From the NCBI GenBank assembly GCA_022828595.1, contig JAKGHH010000005.1:25432193-25496192 (forward strand): DNA of 64,000 nt, read 5' to 3'. Positions 21,141-33,202 of this stretch are shown piece after piece. The stretch's first letter is position 1. Each line of letters opens with the position of its first letter. The notes below the pieces were generated by a model. That model was not told where the DNA came from, did no database searches, and was given only the letters and a program-made list of their open reading frames with translations. This DNA comes from Nelumbo lutea. Taxonomy: Eukaryota > Streptophyta > Magnoliopsida > Proteales > Nelumbonaceae. Position numbers and translations under genes: made by a program.

Positions 21141-23402
21141 TAATGATGAACTAAAGCAAAAGAACCTATCCGTAGGCATTTACGTTTTTTAATGTGCTGA
21201 CTGATAAGATATCGAATTATCACAAATCGAAAGTTTAGATATTAAATTGTTGCATCTTAAAATTTAGGGACCAGAATAAAGAATGTTTTTAATAAAAAAA
21301 ACAGAATGTTTTTAATAAAAAATAAAAATCACAAATAGAATGTTTTTAATAAAAAATCAGAATGTTTTCAATATAGAATGTTTTTAATAAAAAAAAAAAA
21401 AAATCAGAATAAAGAATGCCACGCGCGTCGAGCGGAGAGAATCCACTGTTTTTGATCCGTGAATTTTCGCTCCTGAAACAAATAACTCGTCTCTAAATCC
21501 GGATTTCGTTCATATATTGGCTTTCACAACACTTGCAGCATACATTGATATGTAAATATTTCCTTCCTTGTTGTTAATGTATTATATGAAAGTTTCATTT
21601 ATTACGGAAGATTTTCTCAGTGCACGATTAGCGAGGACGGTGCGAAGAAACAAAATTCGATATGGACTCCGGACTCCGGAGTTTGTGGGCAGAAATTGTT
21701 TCTGCCAAATCCCCATAAATCCCCTTGCACCTGCTAATAACCTAATTTCCGGATTAAGCTAAAAATGGCAACGGAGCGGCATGGAGACGTTCCCGTGAAA
21801 ATTTTCATTTCGTCGTCTTATCCTCACTAATGGAAATAAGCTTATCTTTATTCTATAAGGATTCCTATTTTTTATTATTTTATTTAAAAATAAAATTAAA
21901 ATAATTAAAATTTATAGTTTTATTAAAAATTTTAAACAAATTCAATTATATATATATATATATATATTAGTGGGAATTGAAGGGTCGATGAGGCGAAAAG
22001 TATTCTCCCCGTCCCCATCTCATCCTAACTTACAAAAATGAAAATTTTTCTATTTCCATCCGTACAAATCATTCTATCCCTCTCTATTCAGAACGAGATC
22101 GAAGAAATGAAAAAAAAAAATACCATCCCTAAATTAGGGCGCACAAATGAATGAAGTGCCGACAAACCAAAAACAATTCGGAATATGCAGCACTTCCATC
22201 AAGTCTAATGACATCATGGCATAATCCAAGGGCAAAGGAAGTGCAGGTGCTGCAGATTCCGGGCTACATCGTTATTTTCTTGGGCACAAAGCAACTTCCC
22301 TTGATTTTCCCAGGAAATTTCTGATTTCCGATTTTTGAAAAGAATAGGAACGCACTACCCTATAGTCAAGGTTGCTCTCTAATATGACATCGACTTTATA
22401 GCCCATAGGCCATAGCAGATGACGCGATGCTCCCATTTCTGGATATATTCCAAATGTGTTCATTCTAGATGTTGCAGTTTTTCTTTGGTTCCGTAACGTC
22501 CTCTGCTTTACTTTTCTACTTCTTTTCGTTTCACATTCAATTTTTTCTTCCTCTCAGTCTCAATTTCACATTTATCCGATTTTGCATAAAATTATCCCCT
22601 TTTCCAATCTTTCATACCATTTTATTTCTTCACAACCAATTCTGAATAACCGACTCCGAATTGGGAACATTTCCCCCTGCATAATATGCAAGAATGAGAT
22701 GTTCTTCATGAATGACTGCGATAAACGTAAGCAGAATTCTTATGGACAGGAGATCCAGACTCATCTGAACTTGTCTCATAATCGTCACAAAATTTATCCT
22801 CACAATACTTACAGCAAACATTTATGCACTAATATTTTTTTTTAAATTCAGATTGGCACCACACAGAGCCCCCTCCATATGCACATCTCAGCGTATATAT
22901 TAGGAACATCTACCCGTGAGAATTCATATGTTTTCATCCAAAGGAAGATGTTCTCAGGGCAGAGCTGCAAGTGTTGTGAATTCCGGGTAACGGTGTAAGA
23001 ACAAATTTTGTGAGGACTGAATCTGAATTTTTATATGCATATCGTACGATTTTCATTAATCCATCTAAAAAAAATGAACGTATAAGGTTTCCCGTATTCC
23101 GTATGTAAGTTGTTTCCTACTTCTGTTTTTCTCATTGTAAATGAGGGATTAACGAACAAAATGGCAAACAGTAGACGATGAACAAATTAAGAAAAATTAA
23201 TCAAAGAATAGGAAGGGACGATAACCCCGAATCCCTATTGCTTTTTCCATGAGATTAAAGACTGGACAATATGAAAAAGAGAAAAAAAAAAAAAAAAAAA
23301 GAACTGAATTCGAATTTCGATCCTCTGTTTTGTTTTTACAAAAAACCAAAAAAAAAGAGGGGGCTAACCGAGGAACAAATTAATAAATCTTGCTTGTATT
23401 TA
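21141..23402. other. Intergenic, no gene seen
   Basis: Holds the imperfect repeat aatagaatgttttcaat/aatgtttttaataaaaaa at 21270-21415, a short (TA)n at 21949-21967 and an A20 tract at 23279-23299. Open frames of 60-129 codons show no family motif. The A-rich 23250-23400 stretch is the 3' flank of the PADRE gene. Confidence 0.5.
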
Positions 23403-23993
23403 TCATTCAGCGATGCGCCCTTCGTAGATAGTGCTCAATTTCAATCGAAATGAGCGCATCGCCAGCCTAGTTCGTCTAGAACCGCTCCTCTGTAACTTTT
23501 TCATAGACCCAGATCTCGTAATCCCGGATTGTTTAGGTTTCTGAAAACTCTTGAAGCCGACAAAATCGTCATCCTCTACAGAATTCGTTGTATAATTGAC
23601 ATCAAAGACAGGCGAAACTCGTATCTTCTTACGACGGGTGCCATCCTTGGTGGACGATTGAGAGAGGGCCAGACTGGCTTTCACCGCCAAGGCAGCCATA
23701 TCGGAAGCTGATAAGCGGTAGTGCGACCGACTCAAAGGCAGGACGAAATAGATCTGACCCGCTTGGAGGTATTGAGCGGAATCGAGCGGCGGAATGTACT
23801 CATCGTAGTAAAGGCTATCGGAGTTGCAGAGGAAGAAAGGAGAGGAGGAGGAGGAAGAGGAGCTTTCCATTTGGAGCACCTGGGATACAGTAATAGGAAC
23901 ATAATATTCAAGGAGGTTACCATTGGTGGAGATGACTTTAGCCGTGGAAGGAGCAGAGGACTTACTTGATTCGGAGGAGAAGCAGGAACCCAT
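23403..23993 (-). CDS. PADRE / DUF4228 domain protein
   Basis: Intronless, 196 residues. It starts MGSCFSS, where Gly2 and Cys4 form a likely N-myristoylation/palmitoylation signal for membrane attachment. The DUF4228 (PADRE) domain covers about residues 18-112. It shows KVISTNGNLLEYYVPITVSQVL (19-40), PFFLCNSD (52-59), DEYIPPL (64-70), QAGQIYFVLP (77-86) and SDMAALAVKASLAL (near 97-110). A run of eight serines (44-51) precedes FFLC. The C-terminal 80 residues are basic and Ser/Arg-rich (SGSMKKLQRSGSRRTRLAMRSF), as in the family's disordered tail. PADRE proteins respond to pathogens and abiotic stress; their biochemical function is unknown. Start and stop are unambiguous. Confidence 0.9.
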   Translation of the reverse strand: MGSCFSSESSKSSAPSTAKVISTNGNLLEYYVPITVSQVLQMESSSSSSSSPFFLCNSDSLYYDEYIPPLDSAQYLQAGQIYFVLPLSRSHYRLSASDMAALAVKASLALSQSSTKDGTRRKKIRVSPVFDVNYTTNSVEDDDFVGFKSFQKPKQSGITRSGSMKKLQRSGSRRTRLAMRSFRLKLSTIYEGRIAE

Positions 23994-24679
23994 GGTGAGT
24001 GATTTGGAGCTGAGAAATTAGAGGAAAATGTGTGTTGAAGTCGGTTCAAGTTGAGAGGGAGAGAGGGAGAGAATGAAATGAAACCAAATGGCTTGGGGAG
24101 GAGGTGGTCGATGACTTGATGATTAAAATGAGTAAAGTAGGGAACGGACGTCAGCGAAGCCGTCATTCCGTTGATGGTTTTGACTTTGAGCTGTAGGGAA
24201 CGGACTCCCTGTAACGTGGCACGCGTATCACATAACTGATTACTGCACCTGCACCAAGTCGTTCGCACTTCCAGCCTTCCAGGCAGGAAGTAAAGGGTTG
24301 TAAACTCTTTGGCTTGTCGCTCAAGGACACACAGTCAGCCAGCCAGCCCGCCAGGTGTGACCGTGCGTACGGAAAGCTTACAACTCAAGCGGGATTGAGC
24401 AACTCATGAGGGTGGAACAGTGGAAGTAGGAATACTCTAGAGATTTGTATAATCGGTTTGTGGCATTAAACAAATCCGATCAGATTTGATGATTTCGGAT
24501 TGGATTCGAATACTATCGGACTCAGATCAGATTCGAATTTAATCCGACTCCGTTTCTTTTTCTGAATAGGGAAAAACCTAAAATATTTAATTACTTTTTT
24601 AACTTATATATAATAAATAAATATAAATATAAAATTTATTATTATATATATTTGTATAGTATAATATATAAATTATGTT

Positions 24680-24713
<34 letters not shown>

Positions 24714-25256
24714 AATTATTATTATTGTTGTTGTTGGGCCAAAACCCTAACTTGATCCTAACATAATTAAAATTCTTAAAACCAGGCAACCCGACTTACA
24801 ACCTTTATATAGATCTTAGTTAAAGGTTAGGAGAATTTGAAATATTTTTTGAGATTTTAACATGGAAAATAAGTCAAGTTGGGTGCCAAGTAAGGGGTGA
24901 CTCAATTGGTATATCAACTGGTTTGCTCCAGCATAGGCACAATTGATTCCCACATCCACTAATTTTGGGAAAGGGATTATTAGTGGTGCATATCACCAAA
25001 TACCAAAATAAGTATTATCAGGTTGGGCCCAATCCAAAGCAAATTTTAAGTTGGATTAAGGTTAAGAGATTTTAAGTTGGGTTAGGGTTAGGGTTGACTA
25101 AGTTGGGCAAGGGTTTACCTCAACCTGACCTAACCCTACCCAACTTGCACCCCTAACCACTACTCACGTGGATCAATAAACTAGTGGTTAGGGTAAGATA
25201 GAGAGCATTTCCTCCTTCGCCTCATTCCAAGAAGATGAGCATTTCACTTTTGTGAG
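23994..25256. other. 5' flank of PADRE gene and intergenic
   Basis: Includes the PADRE leader (GA-rich at 24040-24075). Low-complexity AT sequence with (TA)n follows at 24679-24706. A block of gggttagggtt-type phrases near 25075-25105 resembles MITE interiors rather than telomere repeat. No other gene. Confidence 0.5.
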
Positions 25257-25536
25257 TAGGGGTGGCCATGAAACGAGCTCTTCACGACCTACTCGAGCTC
25301 AGCTCGTGAAAAGCTCAGCTCGGCTTGGTTTCAATCGAACTTGAGCCCAATTTATATGTTCGTTTATTAATTGAGTTAAGTTCGAGCCTAATAAAGCTCG
25401 GCTTATGAGGCTCGCGAGTCAAGCTCAAATAGCTACATATAATAATAGTAATATTAATATTAATATTATTTTTTTATTTTTATATGTAATAATAACTAAT
25501 TATTATAATTCTTAATTTTTTAAATATCAACCCCTA
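25257..25536. mobile_element. hAT non-autonomous element, TSD TTTGTGAG
   Basis: Begins TAGGGGTGGCC and ends CAACCCCTA. Perfect 8-bp duplications TTTGTGAG lie at 25249-25256 and 25537-25544. The interior has cgagctc..gctcggct words typical of this plant hAT MITE family. 280 bp, non-coding. Confidence 0.85.
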
Positions 25537-25677
25537 TTTGTGAGCATGTAAGCCATTATCAACTCAAATCAACTTAAGAAAAAGGGCATGAGTGCTACTG
25601 ATTCCACATTGATAACATCTCACTTATTATTCATGAAGAGATGTTCCAAAAATGCCACTATAAGAATTGGGATCTTC

Positions 25678-25832
25678 TACCAACAAAATATGTTTCAACC
25701 CTCTATCAACTTGATCTAACACTGCACATGTCACCATGAGATTAGGACCGTCTATAAAAATGGGACTTGCCATGTATGAGATGCACGGTGTGAGATTATG
25801 TTGATAGAAGGTTGGAACATGTTTTGTTGACA
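25678..25832. repeat. Foldback element, 155 bp
   Basis: The left arm taccaacaaaatatgtttca..cctctatcaac pairs with the right arm gttgatagaaggttggaaca..tgttgaca. Pairing continues inward through ctaacactgcacatg versus catg..atgcacggtgtgag. The two arms make up most of the element. Related to 27947-28384. Confidence 0.7.
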
Positions 25833-27946
25833 AATAATTCAGACTCCCACTATAATGAGGAATTTGACTTCGGTCAAATCAACACTTGTTTAACATTAGG
25901 AATAAGTACCTATTCATATGCTTGGGAGATATTCCGATACAAGGTTGTAAGAGGTTATTGGGACGGTGTGAGCATGGGAGATATTCCGATACAATGTCTA
26001 TTGCATTTATCGTGTGCCACGAACTATATATTAATTAATAGGCATTAGAATGTCAATGTCAATGTCTATTGCATTTAGAATGTATCCGACATCATGAATA
26101 TTGCCTATTAATAAATGCAAAATTAAGGAAAACAATAAAAGGACAAAAGATATTAGAGGTAACTGTCTTCGAGCGTCACCAATGATGGCAGAAACAAAAC
26201 GATATATCAAAAATTTTATTGTTCCCATCTTTGCATAATTTTATTGTTCCCGTTTTTGCCATAATATCTGTAATTATCTTTGCCTTGCACAAGGCCAAAC
26301 CAACCAAGCCTTATTTTTCTTCTTCAGCTATTCAACTTTGGTGTGATGAACTTAGTCAACTCATATCTCCTTGTTTCCTGGGTTTTATACATCATCACTA
26401 ACGTCTTGTGAGTATGATAATATTGTCTATTTCACCTCTTCAATTCTATCTCTCTAAACTGTGCTCTGTTATCTGTTTGGAGTTTGGGCTGACGTTCAAT
26501 CCTGATTACGTGTCCGTCTTTTCCGAAATTAAGTTTCTATTGGATTTGATAGTTGGTATTTGGTAGAGCAGCACATACATTCAGTTACCTGCCCTGGATT
26601 TTCCCACAATCATTCCCCCCCCCCCTCCTATGTTTCCACTTTCACATAAACATCCCCTGTAGTTTTGATACAAAATGTGCCGTTACCTCCCAAAAACGGA
26701 TTTGCTTTTGAAAATACCAATTTTACCCTTATATCTTTCAACTCTTCTGATATAAATTTACTAAAATACTCCTGAAATATCTTTTAACTTTGTATTATCC
26801 ACCTAACTGAGCCTCACTACCTCAGTTAGATTCCTCTTCTCCTCCAATCACTTTTCCATCCTTAAAATACTCACCCGGATAAGGCAGGTAATGTTCACCC
26901 ACGGGATAAAGTAGGCAAAGTTTTTTCGCTAGCTATTGATGTTTTGTAAAAGTCCATTTTAACTAATTTTGTAAAACAACAATTCCAGTCAATACTATCT
27001 AACCAAGAAACAAACTCATCTATTCTACCGATAGATGTTCATCTGGAAATTACAAGTTAGAAGATGACTACAGTGTTGCAAACAGGTTAAGAATGAAATG
27101 GAGTTTCAAGGAAACCAATCGTTTTTACGAGTATTAAAAATGAAAAGAAGTGATGAAATAAGAAAACTATGTGAAAAGAGAGATACATTAACACAGACCT
27201 AGAGATAACAACTACAATAACTAAAAGTAACAGAAATCAACAAGAGTAAGCCTAAGTACTAGTATGGGCTGAAAATCTAAGAAGAAAATTGGGACTGATT
27301 TCCAAAATTAAATATACGAATGATGGGATTCCGAACAAACGATCCGAGGAAGGTTGGTTTCCACTTGATATTACATCCAGTGGGTTGATCCTGCTTTTCG
27401 ATCCGGCCGGTTTGAGAGGATGATGGATGAACGTTGTGACAATGGTGATGATGTTGCCTCTTTCTTGCCAGTGACTATAGAACCAATTGACGACAACGGT
27501 GGTCTATCTCCTTCCTCAATAGTTACGTAATGAGGGTTGATAGTGATGTCGGTGATGTAGGTACCGGGACCTATTCACTTTATAACAAAACGGGGAAGGA
27601 CCGACTGGTCCTAAGTTGCAGGCTTGCAGTGGCAGCAGAGATAAGGGGAGGTCTGGCTCGATAGTGTGGCGGTGGTGGTTGGTTCTGATGTAGAAGAAAG
27701 TGTGGTCCTAGTTCGGTGGTCTCTGCAAGTGACAGGAAGGTCTCGTATTACAGTAGTAGGGGACAGAAGATAAGAAGAAGAAGAGAGAGAGACATGGAGG
27801 ACCGGTTAGATTCTTTTTGCCGCTTCTGGTTCTCAGTTCTTGGGGAAGATGAATAGTGTTCTTCCTCATTTGAAACTTTGCCGTTAACCGGATGAGATAT
27901 TTTGGAGTGTGGGAATGTGCATGGGAGGAGAAGAGTCCGGATCAAC
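25833..27946. other. Intergenic, no gene seen
   Basis: Contains a duplicated phrase gggagatattccgatacaa (25924 and 25977) and an overlapping repeat atgtc(a)atgtctattgcattt at 26000-26080. A C12 tract is at about 26616-26627. The 27300-27960 part is less AT-rich, but no protein motif was recognised on either strand. Confidence 0.45.
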
Positions 27947-28384
27947 AACCAGCAAAACACGTTTCAAACCCCCTACCAACTAGAAACTCACACCGCACAT
28001 CTCGTACATGGTGGGTCCCAGTTTCATGTAAAATCACTGTTTTTAAAACCGGACCAGACCATCGGACCGGAAAAACCGAGAACTGCTTAACCGGTTCCGT
28101 TTTCTTTCAAAATTGCTTTTTCTCCCAAAACTGTTCATTTTGGTCAGTAAACCGTTGAATCTGTCGGTTAATCGTTCGAACGGTTTTGACCATTTTTTAA
28201 TTTTTAAAATTATTTTTCTTTTGTTAGAATGGACCAATCGTTCAAGTCAAACAGTCAGATTGTTCGAACTGATAACCGGACTTCTGACAGGTTCAATCAC
28301 TGACTCGTTTTTAAAAACCATGTGTAAAATGCGCGGTGTTAGATCTTGTTGGTACTTGGTAGAGGCTTGGAACGTGTTTTGGTT
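27947..28384. mobile_element. Foldback element with nested insert
   Basis: The left arm aaccagcaaaacacgtttca..ccccctaccaac..cacaccgcacat..catgg is matched by an inverted right arm ending ggaacgtgttttggtt. The arms are about 75 bases. The interior 28039-28315 is bounded by tttttaaaa on both sides and has repeated accgg words. This suggests a second small element nested inside the first. Confidence 0.6.
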
Positions 28385-28904
28385 CCCAAATATGAGTTGC
28401 TTGGGTTATACCCAAACACCATTTACTTTGTTGAACCGGATTGAATTCCAGGCGTATTGAATTGGTCAAATCATGAAGACATGGACTCTCTCCTATACTC
28501 CTATATAATTCATTCACAAACTGGTTCAACCCGATCTCCTCTGAACCTCCAATAGCACACAATGTAAGAATTATGTGGTCAATCCGATCTCCTCTGAACT
28601 TCCAATTAGAGCTGTAAATCGGGCCGTATCATTCTTGGCCCATCACTGTAGCATACGGGCCATATCAGGCTTAGCTTTTTAGGCCTATAGGCTGGCACGA
28701 GACAACACAACAAAGCAGGCCATGCTGGCTTCGGCCCATAGCATGGCATGGCCCAACATAGCCCATTACGGTTCATATATATGATATATAATTATATATT
28801 ATACATATTGATGTAACCGTTTTTGGTCACGTACCACTTTTTGTGATGTATAAATTTTTTTGGCTAAGTACCTCGTGTTTGACCTGGTGTGACGTGCCTT
28901 GGTG

Positions 28905-29510
28905 ATGAGCTACTTGGTGGCGAACTTCCTGGGGGAGAACTACCTGGTGGCGAACTGCCTGGTGATGCTCCCTAGTGGCGAACTGCCTAGGGGCGAACTG
29001 CCCGGTGGCGAACTGCCTGGTAGTGCTCCTTGGTGGCGAACTGCCTGGTGGCGAATTGCCCGGCAGTGCTCCCTGGTGGCAAACTGCCTGATGGCGAACT
29101 GCCTGGTGGCGCTGCCTGATGGCGAACTGCCTGATGGCGAACTGCCTGATGGCGAACTGCCTGGTGGCGAACTGCCCGGCAGTGCTCCCTGGTGGAACTG
29201 CCTGATGGCGAACTGCCTGGTGGCGAACTGCCTGGTGGCGAACTGCCTGGTTGATGCTCCCTGGTGGCGAACTGCCTAGGGGCGAACTGCCTGTGGCGAA
29301 CTACCCGATGGCGAACTACCTGGTAGTGCTCCCTGGTGTCGAATTGCCCGGCAGTGCTCCCTGGTGGCGAAATGCTTGATGGCGAACGGCCTAGTGGCAC
29401 TGCCTGATGGCGAATTGCCTGGTGACGAACTGCCTGATGGCGAACTGCCTGGTGGCGAACTGCCGGCAGTGCTCCCTGGTGGCGAACTGCCTGATGGCGA
29501 AACTCGTCAC
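28905..29510. repeat. 15-bp minisatellite in U5 of solo LTR
   Basis: About 600 bases of tandem GGCGAACTGCCTGGT-type units with one- to few-base variants (cctgatggcgaactg, gcccggcagtgctccctggtggc). Since 15 is a multiple of three, the array makes long stop-free frames on both strands. These translate to short peptide repeats and are not genes. Confidence 0.9.
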
Positions 29511-29889
29511 TTGACTTGCTCCTAGGCGGTCTACAACTCACAGGATGGTGGAGCTCCCTGGTGCAGCGCAACCCGACTACCCTCCGCGTGAGGTGATTCT
29601 CTCTCCTTTGTAGACGACGGGAGCTGAGGGACCTGCGGGAACTGAATCAGAGGACCCGGGGGTATTTTCCCGACGAGGACTCTCCAATGCCTAAGTTAGC
29701 ATTCTGATTACAGAGGGCTTGGAGAGAAATGAGAGAGCTAGAGAGCAGGGGTTACCATACTTTTTTTTTCCTTTTTCCCTCTTGGCTTTGGGGTCGAAGT
29801 CCTTATATAGTGGTGCCCTCGTGGGTTAGGTGGGTGAAAAGCCTTCAAATGGTAAGACGTCATATCTCGTCAGAACCGGGGTACGGTGA

Positions 29890-30255
29890 TGAACTCCTCG
29901 AGGTTGTCAGGCTGGCGCTTGTGCCAGACGGCCAGGTCGGCGCCTGGGCCAGGTTGTCAGGTTGGCGCCTGTCAGTCGACGGGTCGGTGTCCGGGCCAGG
30001 TTGCCAGGCCGATGCCTGTCTGTCGGCGGGTCGGTGTCCAGGCCAGGTTGCCATGCCGGCGCCTGTCAGTCGGCGGGTCGGTGTCCGGGCCAGGTTGCCA
30101 GGTTGGCACCTGTGTACGGGTGAGGTCGTCAGGTCGGCGCCTGTGTCCGGGTCAGGTTGTCAGGTCGGCGCCTGTGTCCGGGCCAGATTGCCAGGTCGCG
30201 CTGTGTCCCGGGCCAGGTTGCCAGGTCGGCGCATGTGGCAGGCTGATCCGGCCAG
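29890..30255. repeat. GC-rich minisatellite upstream of LTR TATA
   Basis: Repeats built from gccaggttg(c/t)cagg, tcggcgcctgt and gtccgggcca with irregular 30-50-base spacing. They lie in the U3 part of the minus-strand LTR, upstream of its TATA box. Element A has a comparable U3 array (ctggcgacct..caggcaccga) at 5546-5632. Confidence 0.8.
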
Positions 30256-30463
30256 GTCGCGCGCAGGCCGCGCCAGACCGGTGCCCGGGGGGGACCAACT
30301 TGGTAAGTTGTTGCCTGGGGGCTTGCCTAGTTGTCACGAGGTGCCACGTGTCGCAATTTCACTGGAGGGCCAAATCTGCCCTCATCACATATAATAATAA
30401 TTATATAATTTTATACATATGTACTAGTAAATATGTACATGCATTTGGACGTGACAGTATCTC

Positions 30464-31354
30464 TGATGGAGGGAGATTTGGCCCGACCCTTTGGCCATTC
30501 GATACGTGGAAGCAACCGAGTGACCTGACAGAAGCGCCAGCTCGGCACGACAGTGGGCCCACAATCCGAGCTCCGAGAAAAAGCGTCCTGAGCTCCCCCA
30601 AAGAAGGAACCTACAACCCGAGCTCCGAGAAAAAGAGTCTCGAGCTCCCCCAAAGGAAGAACCTACGACCCGAGCTCCCCAAGGAAGAACCCAACCCTCC
30701 CTTGGAGGTCCTAAGCCTTACAAGAAGCACAAAAAGGCAAAAAATCCAAACTGCCCACCGAGGGGCAGTTCGGGCCACACTTCTATCCAAACTCAAGACT
30801 TCACCTCACACCATTTCGGCTTCAAGGCGCCTGACTGAACAACCGTAACTAACGCCCAAGAAGCCCGTACATAGAGGCGGCGGACTTGACTGATTAGGGG
30901 TCCGACACATGACAGCCGCCCTCCAACGGCCACCTGCCACCGCCATCTCAGACGTGGCAGAGATGGCCTTGACAAGGAAGACTGTGACTGTTATGACACC
31001 CGAACTAGCAACTGGTAGAGGTTATGACACCCGAACTGGCGTCTGGCAGAGATGATGACACCCGATCTGGCGGAGGTAATGATACCCGATCTGGCAGAGG
31101 TATGGGAGTGAGTGTACCGGGGTAATTATAAAAAGCCCCCTTCCCCCAAAGGAGGAGGTATGTGATTCTTGCGCTTTTTCGGTCTTGAAGTTCTTCATTT
31201 CCCTTGCCTTCTCAAGAGCACTAACTTGAGCTTCAAAGTGTTCCAATCGAGTTCCTCCCCGAAAGTCTCCGTTTTCTTTCTTGTTTCAAGCACCTCCAAT
31301 TCCATCAGAGGCTAAGTAACCGGCAGCTAGGATCGATTGGATTGCGCATCATCA
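30464..31354 (+). mobile_element. Solo LTR, 891 bp, TSD ATCTC
   Basis: Starts TGATGGAGGGAGATTTGGCC and ends gattgcgcatcatca, with ATCTC at 30459-30463 and 31355-31359. TATA at 31125 (aattataaaaagccc). A run of gagctcc..aaag(g)aa(g)aa(c)c words at 30560-30690 is a short degenerate U3 repeat. It lies only 76 bases from the solo LTR at 28809-30387, and both are in the same hAT-like element. Confidence 0.85.
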
Positions 31355-31963
31355 ATCTCTAAGACAAATATTTATAATTTATGGGCAATTTCTGAACGGT
31401 TACACGTAGGCAGTTTCTAAACAGTTATAAATAGGCAGTTTTTAAAGTGAAAGTAAAGGACATATATGCCTTATTATGCTCACTGTATTCTTAGACAGGG
31501 GGACAGAAAACATCCAATGAAAATTCTAGAAAAAAAGGGCATTCACTCTTTTATAGGTAGTATAGATTTATATATGTAATAATAATTATATAATAACATA
31601 TAATATATTAATATATATATTTTAATTTTCAATTTTATTATACTATTTTATTTCAATTGTATGGTAACTTTTTATTTCATTTTCTTATTTTATATATAAA
31701 CAATTGTATACATTAAAGTTCATATAAAATAAAATTTTAAGATATTTTACTCATTTTTTTTGTCTATCTTGTTAATTTATTTTAAAATTTTCATGATTTT
31801 TTTTAATTTTTTTAATGCTTCTCAGGGCCTGGCCTGGCCCAACCCATGCCTGCCTAGGCTCATGCTGGGCCTGACTTATGAAGTATCCCAGAAGTAGCAA
31901 GCACGGCTCGGCCTGGCCCACACCATGCCGTGCTGGCCCAACATGGCCTGATTTACACCTCTA

Positions 31964-33202
31964 GTGTAATCTCCCTATTCGCATAAGCAAAAGTAAATGA
32001 TACAAGTGCAAACACCATTAAATATCAAAAAACAAAAAAAAAAAAGAAAAAGAAAAAGGTGCAAATTTACAGGCTACAATTTTCCCATATTTATTTATAT
32101 TTTATTTTTTTTAGGGGGGAGAGGGGGTTTTATAGTTCAATCCACCCGTAGGATGGAGCTAAGATTTCTAAGAGTAGAATGAATCTTACCCGTGCATTGA
32201 TGTCAAATTTACGAGCAGAATGCGGTTTATAGGGGTGCTATTAATGGAATAGAACGGGACTGCAATCGATTGCAGTTCACTTATCCCTTTTTTATTTTCG
32301 TTTTCTACAGGGTACTTTTTACTCTTTTATTTAGGGGTTGCTTGTTGTATCTTTATAGAATTTTTATATATGTCATTTATTGATTTAATTCTGTCATTGT
32401 CAGACTAGCTTGTTGCTTTTTATAGCTTCAGACCTCTACAAAACATCAACAAGAAATGCCGCCACAGTTTTTGTGCTTCAGATCACTTCTTTTGAGCATA
32501 TTTGAAAAGTTTTGACAATTTATGGTTCGTTTTGTAAGAATCTAGTTATGCTTTTAAGTTTTTTTGGTATTTGATTTTTAAGATTCAACACTTTAGATAA
32601 TTAAATTCAGTTTATCTTATTACAAACTTTTAATACTTTTTGATATCACAGCACTGCCGACGAGAAGCCTTCCATTGCAATCCCCCAACACCTTAGTCGC
32701 ATCCTCTTCTTTGACTTCTAACAAAGTTATATATATTTATCTCGATTTGAAATGAAAAAAGTTTTATGTGTTTGCATTGGAAAAAGAGTTTGCATTCAGC
32801 AATTAGATGAAAATTTGTCAGTTAGGCTTTAGAAAAAAAAAAAAAAAAAGGAAAAAAGGAAAAGAAAAGGTTTGATTGCGTTGGTTCCACTCTCCGCTGG
32901 ACTATATTAGTCCTTAACTCCTAATGGACAAGAAAAGGGAGTGTAGCATGATTTTCGTTTTCTTTAGTTGAAAATAACTGATTTTAGTTCATGAATATGA
33001 AACCCACCTTAGTGCTATAAAAAAATTAAACAAAGAAAGAATATTTTGTTTCCAATAGAAAATATGCCATTAAACAATGCTGGTCTTAGCTCTGTAGGGT
33101 TTTGGGAATGGACTTCAAACCATCAGCTTGATATTTCGCCATTAATTACAACGGTCAATCATAGCTTTTGTTATAAAAATGTTTGTTTGGTAATAACACA
33201 AT
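31964..33202. other. Intergenic, no gene seen
   Basis: AT-rich sequence with A-rich tracts at 32024-32058 and 32830-32870. No coding or RNA gene recognised. Confidence 0.5.

Larger units (their letters stand above)
28809..30387 (-). mobile_element. Solo LTR, 1579 bp, TSD CATAT
   Basis: On the minus strand it starts TGATGAGGGCAGATTTGGCC and ends acggttacatca. It is flanked by CATAT at 28804-28808 and 30388-30392. It has a TATA box (minus ctatataagg near 29805) and the U5 phrase tgctaacttaggcattgg. No internal retrotransposon sequence remains. Two minisatellites inside account for its length. Confidence 0.85.
28607..31963. mobile_element. hAT-like element split by two solo LTRs
   Basis: The left end TAGAGCTGTAAATCGGGCC is the inverse of the right end ggcctgatttacacctcta. 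Both subterminal regions are full of ggcc and catgg/gccatg words (28614-28775 and 31825-31960). Without the two LTR insertions and their duplicated bases, the original element is about 877 bp. No 8-bp duplication is readable outside it. Confidence 0.65.

Noticed and set aside
25070..25110. Telomere-like gggttagggttagggtt
   Set aside because: Only two or three irregular units, interspersed with aagttgggt-type words; part of a MITE-like interior rather than a telomeric tract.
28899..29571. Long open frames of 126 and 194 codons on both strands with repeating peptides
   Set aside because: They are by-products of the 15-bp minisatellite (five codons per unit, no stop in either strand) inside a solo LTR; no domain and no independent promoter.
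29729..30848. Open frames of 221 and 320 codons, GC-rich
   Set aside because: They cross the U3 minisatellite, the border of one solo LTR and the start of a second one, so they are not a single gene.
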